Below, one piece after another: positions 1-5,001 of a DNA stretch of 5,001 nt. The notes beneath the pieces were generated by a model. It saw only the letters and a list, made by a program, of their open reading frames with translations, had not been told where the DNA came from and ran no database searches. The stretch spans positions 1 through 5,001 of the forward strand of contig URSZ01000142.1 of the NCBI GenBank assembly GCA_900550635.1, read 5' to 3'. This stretch comes from an uncultured Prevotella sp. (lineage in GTDB: Bacteria; Bacteroidota; Bacteroidia; Bacteroidales; Bacteroidaceae). Position 1 is the stretch's first letter. Each line of letters opens with the position of its first letter. The position numbers were made by a program, and so were the translations under genes.

Positions 1-928
1 CCGCGGAGTGCTCAGCACGCTGAGCGGTTACCCGTCGTTCCCCACCGTGTCGGTAATGAAACTGCCCGCCGAGAGCCGCAACCTGCCCTCAATCGCCAAA
101 TCGCTGCAAAATGCCGGTTATGCCACCGATTTCCTCTATGGCGGAGACATCAACTTTACGAACATGCAGAGCTACCTGCGCTCCACGGGGTACGAAAAAG
201 TAACGGGCGACACGCATTTCAGCGCAAAGGAACGGATTACCCACGCCTGGGGCGTTACCGACCGTATCATGTTCGACTACCTGCTGAACGACCTGAAAAA
301 CCGGCCCGCCGCTTCGTCGCCCTGGCACACCGCGTTTCTTACGCTCGCCTCGCATGAGCCGTGGGGCGTGCCATACAACAGGATTCCCGGCGACAAGAAA
401 GCCAATGCCATGGCTTACCTTGACGACTGTATAGGCAAATTCATGGCAGCCTTTAAGCAAACACCGCAATGGCGCAACACGCTCGTCGTCCTCCTGCCTG
501 ACCACGGAATAGGTTACCCCGCCGGGCTTACAGAAGCCTCGCCGCGACGCTATCATATCCCCATGCTGTGGCTCGGGGGCGTGATACGCGAGCCACGCCG
601 CGTCGAAGCTATCTGCAACCAGAGCGACATGGCCGCCACGCTGCTCGGCCGCCTCGGCATAAGGCACGACGCTTTCCGCTTCAGCCGCGACGTGCTGTCC
701 GACACGTACACCTATCCCACGGCGTACCACACGTTCGACAACGGCTTTGCCTTCATCGATTCCACAGGCGCTACCGTGATGGACATAACCGGAAAACACA
801 TACTTACCGACGAGCCGTCGCCTTCTGCGCGCCGCCTGCAGCTCGGAAAGGCTTTCCTGCAAAAATGTTTCGACGACCTATCAACGCTCAAAAACCACAA
901 AGCCGGCCAACAGCCCGCAGAGGATTAA
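1..928 (+). CDS. LTA synthase family sulfatase / phosphoglycerol transferase, 3' part
   Basis: Membrane-anchored alkaline-phosphatase-fold enzyme of the LtaS/sulfatase family (PF00884), which in known members transfers phosphoglycerol or a similar head group outside the cytoplasmic membrane. The frame is open from base 2, so the GTG at base 8 is an internal valine: the opening residues RGVLSTLSGYPSFPT match the family block that lies just after the catalytic threonine region. Counting from that valine, visible landmarks are SHEPW (His116, substrate-pocket histidine block), the DDCIGKF helix, LPDHG (Asp165-His166, metal ligands), YHIPMLW (His183), and FDNGFAFID near the end. The N-terminal membrane helices, the first metal ligand and the Thr nucleophile lie upstream of the window. 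The stop is TAA. It converges on the gld operon. Family assignment is firm; the substrate is unknown, and in Bacteroidota it is probably a lipid or glycan head group rather than lipoteichoic acid. Confidence 0.9.
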   Translation, partial: RGVLSTLSGYPSFPTVSVMKLPAESRNLPSIAKSLQNAGYATDFLYGGDINFTNMQSYLRSTGYEKVTGDTHFSAKERITHAWGVTDRIMFDYLLNDLKNRPAASSPWHTAFLTLASHEPWGVPYNRIPGDKKANAMAYLDDCIGKFMAAFKQTPQWRNTLVVLLPDHGIGYPAGLTEASPRRYHIPMLWLGGVIREPRRVEAICNQSDMAATLLGRLGIRHDAFRFSRDVLSDTYTYPTAYHTFDNGFAFIDSTGATVMDITGKHILTDEPSPSARRLQLGKAFLQKCFDDLSTLKNHKAGQQPAED

Positions 929-1033
929 GAACAAACCGACCGGCAAGGCATAAAGTTATCTGCCAGGCATAAGCGCACAATTTGACGAAGCCTGACGACC
1001 GATTTGGGTTAAAGAATAGTTTTCATGGGGCGG

Positions 1034-1096
1034 AAAATTAGTGGCTTGCTTTTTAAAATTAGTGGCTCGGATTTTGAAATTCGAGCCACTAATTTT
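1034..1096. repeat. direct plus inverted copies of AAAATTAGTGGCT
   Basis: AAAATTAGTGGCT occurs at 1034-1046 and again at 1055-1067, and its reverse complement occurs at 1084-1096. The two direct copies are spaced exactly 21 bp and their 21-bp units agree at 18 positions. Either direct copy can pair with the inverted one, so two hairpins are mutually exclusive; the inner one is stronger (15 bp against 13 bp). Confidence 0.85.
1055..1096. terminator. terminator-like hairpin, both orientations, between convergent genes
   Basis: AAAATTAGTGGCTCG (1055-1069) is perfectly complementary to 1082-1096, and the 12-base interior can pair in part. Reading plus, the stem runs into T1093-T1098, as in a Rho-independent terminator for the sulfatase transcript about 130 bases after its stop. 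Reading minus, it ends AATTTT and could stop leftward transcripts that pass the gldN terminator. The stem is AT-rich at its base, which makes it weaker than the hairpin at 1247-1288. Confidence 0.6.
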
Positions 1097-1246
1097 TTAC
1101 TTGCTCCCAAGCAGGTATAAAATATTGAATATCAGTTTTCACTTTTTCTGCTCTGAAAACGGACATTTTCGAGGTATTGTTTGCTTCGGATGTTTCTTTT
1201 TTTGAAAGGTTAAAAATTGTAGGGTGATTGACTTCGGGTGCAGATG

Positions 1247-1288
1247 AAAAAACAACCCTTACCGCTGCATACGGGTAAGGGTTGTTTT
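1247..1288 (-). terminator. Rho-independent terminator of the gldL-M-N operon
   Basis: On the minus strand, AAAACAACCCTTACC (complement of 1274-1288) pairs perfectly with GGTAAGGGTTGTTTT (complement of 1249-1263) around a 10-base loop. The RNA then ends in six U (bases 1252-1247). It starts 22 bases past the gldN stop, the expected position for an operon terminator. A shorter T run also follows in the plus direction (1285-1288), so it may work weakly both ways. Confidence 0.85.
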
Positions 1289-1310
1289 GTGTTGTTCGTG
1301 CTGTTGTGTG

Positions 1311-2597
1311 TTAGTGGCGTTGGCGGCGCACTGAGACGCGTGCGGGTGATGAGCCTGAGCCGGACGAGGACTTGCTGTCGGATACATCGCTTGACGATTT
1401 GCGGCGCGACGAGAATATGCTGCGCTTTTTCTTTTTGGTCTTACCGTCCTTGGCGGCTGCTACGGCTTCGATTGAGTCGCGTTGTGCGCGTTTTAGCGAG
1501 TCTTCGCCCCAGATGTTCTTTTCGAAGTCGGCGAGTTGTTTTTCTATGCGTGCCTGTTCCTTGGCCATGGCAGAGTCGGTGGTGCAGTAGTTGGCCAGTA
1601 CTTTGCCCTGAAGGTTGTTGGTCTTGTAGATTTTGCCGTCGTAGCAGTTCATGGCAAAGTAGTCGTCGGCGCTCATGCTTGAGGCGTTATTGTAGTTGCT
1701 TCCGGTTAGCGGGAGTTTGGCCAGGTAGGGCGATATGTCGCTGTATTTCACCCAGAACATGGGGTAGCTTGTTGCCTGTCCTCCGAACTCGGCGGAGCGT
1801 TTCAACACGGGGCACAGTGCAACTACCTTTGTGTGGTATGTGGCAGTGCGCTGGTCGTAGTATGAACTTTCCTTGATGAAGTATTCGAGTACTTCGGCGG
1901 CAGGCAGGTCGGTGTCGGTTACTCTCATGCGGCCGTCCTTGGTTTCGTAGTATATGTGGTAGCGGTCCATGATGTCTTTTGCCTTTACCTGGTTCGAGGC
2001 GCTGAAGTTCTCGTTGCCGTTCAGTGTATAGTCGTAGGCTTTTATTTGTCCGCGCAGTATGAGTTTGAACAGGTAGGTGAACAGGTTTATCTGGTCGCCC
2101 TGCTGCTCAAGCGGGTAGTAAAGCGTGGCGTTTGCGTCCTTGGTAAGGTCGAGCGTGCGGTATATGTCGCGTCGCCACACTACGTCGGCAGGCATGTCGG
2201 CAGCTACCGGGAAGTCCAGCTGCGCGCGGTCGTCTTCGGGTTTGGCAGTATGCTGATCGGTCAGGCGGCGTGGCATGAAACGCGGCCTGTTCGACGTGTC
2301 GTTGGCTTGGGTGTTGCGGCTTGCGGCCGTTGTAGCTCGTGTAGAGTTGGTCGTTGCCGTGCTTTTGGTTGTTGCGGGCGACTTTTTTGTTGAAGCCGCT
2401 TTGGCGGACTTGGCGGCAGTGTTTTCTTTCTTGGAGTCTTTTTCTTTTTCCTGGTCTTTTTTGTTTCTCGTGCTCGAAGTAACCCTTTCGCGGCGCATGC
2501 TCAGTGCTGCTCCGTTGTTTTTGTCGCGCGAGGGCGTTTGCGCTTCTGAAGGCAGTATAATGCAAAGCCCGAGTATGAGGAATATTATGCGTTTCAT
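1311..2597 (-). CDS. gldN: GldN/PorN, type IX secretion periplasmic ring component
   Basis: GldN (PorN) joins the lipoprotein GldK in a large periplasmic ring at the outer membrane and contacts the GldM shaft; it is needed for T9SS secretion and, in gliders, motility. The 428-residue product begins with a signal peptide (MKRIIFLILGLCIILPSEAQ, cleavage likely after residue 20). Residues about 38-105 are a low-complexity Lys/Ser/Thr/Ala linker. The GldN core spans about 138-365, with VVWRRDIYRTLDL, FKLILRGQIKAYDY, EYFIKESSYYDQR, YPMFWVKYSDISPYLA and FEKNIWGEDS. Residues about 385-428 form a Lys/Arg/Ser-rich tail. It is longer than P. gingivalis PorN (about 360 residues), the extra being linker and tail. 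It starts 36 bases after gldM, so the two are cotranscribed; no Shine-Dalgarno is seen, normal for the phylum. Stop TAA. Confidence 0.93.
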   Translation of the reverse strand: MKRIIFLILGLCIILPSEAQTPSRDKNNGAALSMRRERVTSSTRNKKDQEKEKDSKKENTAAKSAKAASTKKSPATTKSTATTNSTRATTAASRNTQANDTSNRPRFMPRRLTDQHTAKPEDDRAQLDFPVAADMPADVVWRRDIYRTLDLTKDANATLYYPLEQQGDQINLFTYLFKLILRGQIKAYDYTLNGNENFSASNQVKAKDIMDRYHIYYETKDGRMRVTDTDLPAAEVLEYFIKESSYYDQRTATYHTKVVALCPVLKRSAEFGGQATSYPMFWVKYSDISPYLAKLPLTGSNYNNASSMSADDYFAMNCYDGKIYKTNNLQGKVLANYCTTDSAMAKEQARIEKQLADFEKNIWGEDSLKRAQRDSIEAVAAAKDGKTKKKKRSIFSSRRKSSSDVSDSKSSSGSGSSPARVSVRRQRH

Positions 2598-2633
2598 CTT
2601 GTTTGAGGCATATATTGGTTTTCGTTTGCGGAT

Positions 2634-3866
2634 TTAGTTTACGATGACTTCGAGAGATTGCGGCAGGTTGCGTTCTATGCCGTCGGGTCCTATTGCTTTT
2701 ACTCTTGAGATGTAGAACCTGCGTCCTCTTGGCAGTCGGCGGAACATCTCGCGCTGGCGGTCGGTGAAGTTGGCTCCGTTTGATATTTCGGGAACTGCGT
2801 TACCCATGTTGTCGAAGAATACGGTTTCGAAGCCGAGCACCTTGAACGATATGTTCAGCAGACCGTCGTCGATGGCTGCGCCGATTCCTTCCGTTCCCAT
2901 GAGTTGTGCTTTTGTAATGGGCGTTCCTCCGCGGTAGTGCACGGGATTGCCCTTGTCGTCGTTATAGGCGATGTATGCGGTTGGATCGGGCAGTTTGCGC
3001 ACTCGGAAAGTGAATTTTCCCATTTCCTGGTTGCGTCCTTCCATTTGTGCGGTTACGGTTATCACGGCGTCTTTGCCTACGGCCGTGGGGCGGGCTATGT
3101 ATTTGCCCTCGCCGGTGGGTTGCAGCGAGCCGCCGTTCATGGATACTCCTATCCTGTTGAGCGGAATGCCGGGAACTGACACGCTCATGGGGTTGTCGTA
3201 GCCTGCGTACAGCACGTTCATGAGGTCGGCCGAGACTGTGGCCGAGGGTGCTACCACGGTGTATTTCTGGGTGAAGTCGCGGCGCACCATGTCGCCTGCG
3301 CCGTTTTGCATTTCGATGTATCCCGAGAAGTTGAAGTCGCCGGTGCGTGTGCATGTGAACTCGTACAGCCCTCCGGGCGAGTTGACTTTACGCCCGCCCA
3401 CGTATATCGACGGGCGCATGGTGGTGTCTACGGCGGCCATGATGATGTGGGCGCTGAACTTGCCTCCCTGTACGATGGTGTTGGAGTTTGGAATCACAAA
3501 TGCGCTGAGTTCGTTTACGCGTATGTCCTTTACGTCGATGTTCGAAACGAGGGTGTGTAGCACGACGCCTTCGGCGTAGCGCACGTCGCTTTGCAGTTTG
3601 CTGAGCAGTGTGACGGCGGCTGCGGCGGGCGTGTTTTCGAACATGTACTGTTGCCAGTTTTTGCCGAGGTTGTTTTTGCCTTTTGGTATCTCGGTGGCAA
3701 GGTTATGGTTTATTATGGAGGCTTGCTCCGGGTCGGAAATCATGCCGAGTATCCTTGTGCGGTAGTCGTTTATGGCTTCATAGAGTTTGCGCCCTTGTCC
3801 GTTGCGCGGATTCAGCATGACGTATGTAGAGGCTTCGAGGTCTTGCTTGTTTATTATGTTGCGCAC
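2634..3866 (-). CDS. gldM: GldM C-terminal fragment (410 residues, after the amber)
   Basis: This is the longest separate frame after the TAG if translation restarts at the GTG at 3866; the first ATG is further in, at 3818. It covers most of D1 and all of D2-D4. No ribosome-binding sequence, signal peptide or membrane helix precedes it, so a restarted product would stay in the cytoplasm and could not act as the periplasmic shaft. The GTG is residue 113 of the uninterrupted gene, and the 20 codons between TAG and GTG also read as plausible protein. It is best seen as the second exon-like part of one broken gene, not an independent gene. Confidence 0.6.
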   Translation of the reverse strand: MRNIINKQDLEASTYVMLNPRNGQGRKLYEAINDYRTRILGMISDPEQASIINHNLATEIPKGKNNLGKNWQQYMFENTPAAAAVTLLSKLQSDVRYAEGVVLHTLVSNIDVKDIRVNELSAFVIPNSNTIVQGGKFSAHIIMAAVDTTMRPSIYVGGRKVNSPGGLYEFTCTRTGDFNFSGYIEMQNGAGDMVRRDFTQKYTVVAPSATVSADLMNVLYAGYDNPMSVSVPGIPLNRIGVSMNGGSLQPTGEGKYIARPTAVGKDAVITVTAQMEGRNQEMGKFTFRVRKLPDPTAYIAYNDDKGNPVHYRGGTPITKAQLMGTEGIGAAIDDGLLNISFKVLGFETVFFDNMGNAVPEISNGANFTDRQREMFRRLPRGRRFYISRVKAIGPDGIERNLPQSLEVIVN

Positions 3867-3926
3867 GTCGCCGTCTTCGCGGTCGCCATAGGTTACGAAG
3901 TCTTGCTTCTGTATGTTTGGGTAGTT

Positions 3927-3929
3927 CTA
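3927..3929 (-). other. in-frame amber codon inside gldM, at the centre of a palindrome
   Basis: The minus strand reads GAC TCG CGG TAG AAC TAC CCA. The TAG lies in the perfect inverted repeat GGTAG-AA-CTACC. Across the roughly 1,470 codons of the four genes visible here, this is the only in-frame TAG, while the natural ends are TAA, TAA, TAA and TGA. Confidence 0.9.
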
Positions 3930-4202
3930 CCGCGAGTCGCTGATGGCGCGTACCTGGCGTGCCTTGTCGAACCATTGCTTTACCTTTACGGGGTTGGCTT
4001 TCATCTGTTCGTCGAAATTGCGGTAGATGGCGGCGTTTTCCGAGGTGGAGCCTGCTGTTGTACGGTTTATGCTTTCGTCTACGAGCGAGAATCCGTTGAG
4101 CACATCGCTCGACACGTTGAGCGCGAGCATAGCGAGCAGAACGATGTACATCAGGTTGATCATCTTCTGTCGTGGCGAAATCGGTTTTCTTTTAATCCCC
4201 AT
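3927..4202 (-). CDS. gldM: GldM N-terminal fragment (91 residues, before the amber)
   Basis: If TAG acts as a stop, this piece keeps the short cytoplasmic end, the single membrane helix and roughly 60 residues of the first periplasmic domain, ending ARQVRAISDSR. It could still enter the GldL pentamer but would have no shaft to couple to. The ATG is chosen because the family N-terminus begins within a few residues of it; the preceding leader is A-rich with no Shine-Dalgarno. It would be unlikely to work alone. Confidence 0.7.
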   Translation of the reverse strand: MGIKRKPISPRQKMINLMYIVLLAMLALNVSSDVLNGFSLVDESINRTTAGSTSENAAIYRNFDEQMKANPVKVKQWFDKARQVRAISDSR

Positions 4203-4231
4203 TATTGTCGGAATTTTCTCTGAGGTGTTTT

Positions 4232-4301
4232 AAAATATGTCAGACATATTTTGAATTAGGTCAGACATATTTTAAATTATGTCTGAGATATTTTTTTCTT
4301 G
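4232..4301. repeat. three 21-bp-phased copies of GTCAGACATATTTT-type motif with dyad symmetry
   Basis: Copies start at 4239 (GTCAGACATATTTTGAATTA), 4260 (GTCAGACATATTTTAAATTA) and 4281 (GTCTGAGATATTTTTTT, diverged). Spacing is exactly 21 bp, about two helix turns. The first copy also forms a perfect 10-bp dyad, AAAATATGTC (4232-4241) and GACATATTTT (4243-4252), around one base. TCAGACATA (4261-4269) is the inverted complement of 4278-4286, a 9-bp stem with an 8-base loop. This pattern suits a protein-binding operator or a set of alternative RNA stems. Confidence 0.75.
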
Positions 4302-4326
4302 CCCTTATGTGTGTTTTTTAATTTGT

Positions 4327-4347
4327 GCCGGGTAATTTGTTCCCGGC
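4327..4347 (-). other. GC-rich hairpin after gldL
   Basis: GCCGGG (4327-4332) pairs with CCCGGC (4342-4347) around a 9-base loop. It lies 19 bases after the gldL stop on the minus strand. What follows is A-rich rather than a U run, so it is not a classic terminator. It might stabilise the gldL 3' end or mark an RNA processing site within the operon. Confidence 0.45.
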
Positions 4348-4365
4348 GTTGCATGCTGCCGTGTG

Positions 4366-5001
4366 TCAGTCGGCGTCGGCCGATGCCGAGGAGGCGGCAG
4401 CGGCGTTCTTCATGTTTACGGTAAGGGCTTTTATCATGCGGCTGTAAACGCCGTTCAGTTCTTCTATCTGTTTGGCCATGCGGCGTGTCTGTTCGTTTAT
4501 CTGGTCGATTGTTCCTATTTGCGAGCTTATGTTCTTTAGTTGCAGTTCGTACACGGTGTTTATGCCGGTCAGCGTGCGGTTGAGGTTTATCATTTCCTCG
4601 CTGTCGGTGGTCATCTTCCTGCTTTGTTCCTCTACTTTTGCGAGCACTTCGGTGAGGTCCTTTAGTTTTTCCACGTAGTTCTTTGTAACGTCTTCGAGCT
4701 CGGGGTTTGCGGCGTTCTGCGCGTCGGTCATGGCTGCCGCTCCCGTGCCTACCACGATTGGTCCTCCCGGAATGTTGCCGGCGGGTATGCCTCCTGCGAT
4801 TCCCTGTATGCCTCCTTCTGTCATGGCAGCCGCACCGGCCGGGATGTTTCCTTCGCCGGCGGGTATTCCTCCGCCTATTATTACTGTCGCCCCGCCTGCG
4901 TTGGTTGCGGTTTCGGCGGTTTCCTCGGTTTTTCCTTCCTGGTTTTCATCGGTGTCCTCGCCTTCTTCGTGCAGGTCGAGGCTTGCGTCGTCGCGTGTAA
5001 A
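4366..5001 (-). CDS. gldL: GldL/PorL, T9SS motor stator protein, C-terminal part
   Basis: GldL (PorL) forms the inner-membrane pentamer that uses the proton gradient to drive GldM. The frame is open to the window edge, giving 211 residues; the two N-terminal membrane helices with the motor glutamate lie outside. The visible part begins acidic (DLHEEGEDTDENQEG), followed by a Gly/Ala/Pro/Ile linker with repeats (NIPAGAAAMTEGG, GGIPAGNIPGGP, GTGAAAMTDAQN). The last 115 or so residues are the family's cytoplasmic coiled coil, from NPELEDVTKNYVEKLKDL through ELQLKNISSQIGTIDQINEQ to YSRMIKALTVNM, with an Ala/Ser/Asp tail. The ATG at 4824 sits inside the repeat linker and is not the true start. Stop TGA. 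First visible gene of the operon; gldK normally lies just upstream. Confidence 0.93.
   Translation of the reverse strand, partial: FTRDDASLDLHEEGEDTDENQEGKTEETAETATNAGGATVIIGGGIPAGEGNIPAGAAAMTEGGIQGIAGGIPAGNIPGGPIVVGTGAAAMTDAQNAANPELEDVTKNYVEKLKDLTEVLAKVEEQSRKMTTDSEEMINLNRTLTGINTVYELQLKNISSQIGTIDQINEQTRRMAKQIEELNGVYSRMIKALTVNMKNAAAASSASADAD
4723..4899 (-). repeat. degenerate in-frame repeat in the gldL linker
   Basis: The minus strand encodes two imperfect copies of an order GGIPAG / NIP.G / GAAAMT. At DNA level GCCGGCGGGTAT recurs at 4777-4788 and 4855-4866, and GTCATGGC(A/T)GCCGC recurs at 4727-4740 and 4820-4833. The offsets are 78 and 93 bp, both multiples of three, so copies differ by in-frame gains or losses. 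It forms a flexible, hydrophobic-glycine spacer between the membrane part and the coiled coil. Confidence 0.7.

Larger units (their letters stand above)
929..1310. other. convergent intergenic region without a gene
   Basis: This gap of 382 bases lies between the sulfatase stop and the gldN stop. It holds two perfect 15-bp stem hairpins (1055-1096 and 1247-1288) and a partial duplicate of one hairpin arm at 1034-1046. The stretch 1099-1246 is AT-rich and shows only tiny open frames with no family resemblance. No promoter is needed here because both flanking genes end in it, and none is visible. Confidence 0.7.
2634..4202 (-). pseudogene. gldM: GldM/PorM, T9SS motor shaft, interrupted by in-frame TAG
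   Basis: GldM (PorM) is the inner-membrane protein whose single helix sits inside the GldL ring and whose dimeric periplasmic domains carry motor movement to GldK/GldN. Reading straight through gives 522 codons before the TAA, close to the usual 510-520 residues. The start MGIKRKPISPRQKMINLMY has the family PRQKMINLMY block; Arg11 matches the conserved motor arginine (Arg9 in F. johnsoniae). The membrane helix is about residues 14-30. Codon 92 is TAG (bases 3929-3927). The frame after it is the same, with no shift, and stays open to 2634, including WQQYMFENTPAAAAVTLLSK and the later beta-rich D2-D4 domains. The two flanks look equally family-like. A nonsense mutation, a sequence error, or readthrough are all possible; without suppression the gene should be null. 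Confidence 0.85.
4203..4365 (-). promoter_or_regulatory. 163-bp gldL-gldM spacer, candidate leader or internal regulatory region
   Basis: The gap is AT-rich and much longer than the 36 bases between gldM and gldN. Reading toward gldM it holds a GC-rich hairpin just after the gldL stop (4327-4347), an A/T stretch, then a phased repeat array (4239-4301) ending close to the gldM start. No clear Bacteroidota promoter (TTTG with TAnnTTTG) could be found, only AT-rich near matches, so promoter activity is unproven. A processing site, attenuator or operator are all possible. Confidence 0.45.

Noticed and set aside
89..862. Long minus-strand open frame (257 codons) opposite the sulfatase
   Set aside because: Arg/Val-rich shadow of the sulfatase gene, which has clear family motifs on the plus strand.
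1089..1310. A 74-codon open frame directly after the gldN stop and in the same frame, ending MSVFRAEKVKTDIQYFIPAWEQVKN and a TAG within the hairpin at 1055-1096
   Set aside because: It runs through the clear operon terminator at 1247-1288, has no start near its beginning, and resembles no GldN C-terminus. A 25-residue ORF from the ATG at 1166 is too short to support.
1238..1876. Plus-strand open frame of 212 codons opposite the end of gldN
   Set aside because: Arg/Cys/Ser-rich shadow frame beginning within the terminator hairpin; no family likeness.
3927..3929. Pyrrolysine or selenocysteine type recoding at the gldM stop
   Set aside because: Selenocysteine uses TGA, and pyrrolysine is not expected in Bacteroidota or in GldM; no reason to invoke it from this sequence.
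3900..3945. Frameshift as the cause of the gldM split
   Set aside because: The start at 4202 and the downstream frame ending at 2634 are in register (distance to 3866 is 336 bases, a multiple of three), so it is a stop codon without any shift.
3591..4223. Plus-strand open frame of 210 codons opposite the gldM break
   Set aside because: Val/Tyr/Cys-rich composition typical of an antisense shadow; gldM motifs are clear on the minus strand on both sides.

Overview
The window comes from a Bacteroidota genome, most likely order Bacteroidales. The main evidence is a minus-strand gldL-gldM-gldN run, the inner-membrane motor and periplasmic part of the type IX secretion system (T9SS). This gene order is known only from that phylum. 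Starts lack clear Shine-Dalgarno sequences and sit behind A/T-rich leaders, which fits. I cannot name the genus; Prevotellaceae or a related gut or oral family is a guess.

Layout: (1) Bases 1-928, plus strand: the 3' two-thirds or less of an LTA-synthase-like sulfatase/phosphoglycerol transferase. (2) Bases 929-1310: a convergent intergenic region with two strong hairpins. One (1055-1096) is terminator-like in both directions and preceded by a 21-bp-spaced partial duplicate of its left arm. The other (1247-1288) is the terminator of the gld operon. (3) Bases 1311-2597, minus: gldN/porN with a signal peptide, a long Thr/Ala/Ser/Lys linker and a basic Ser-rich tail. (4) Bases 2634-4202, minus: gldM/porM, full length (522 codons before the TAA) but broken by an in-frame amber TAG at codon 92. 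(5) Bases 4203-4365: a 163-bp AT-rich spacer with three 21-bp-phased copies of a GTCAGACATATTTT-like motif that form dyads. (6) Bases 4366-5001, minus: the C-terminal 211 residues of gldL/porL, with its gene start and both membrane helices outside the window.

GldL and GldM form the proton-motive-force-driven motor; the periplasmic part of GldM passes movement to the GldK/GldN ring under the outer membrane. The amber in gldM would separate its membrane helix from most of its periplasmic domains. The T9SS is therefore either inactivated in this lineage, rescued by readthrough, or the base is a sequence error. The rest of gldM is open and family-like, so the lesion is recent, tolerated, or artefactual. 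The TAG lies inside a perfect short palindrome, which suggests a templated quasipalindrome mutation.

No mobile element, CRISPR array, tRNA or rRNA was seen. I found no evidence of a wholly new system. The most notable items are the gldM amber and the phased repeat array in front of gldM.
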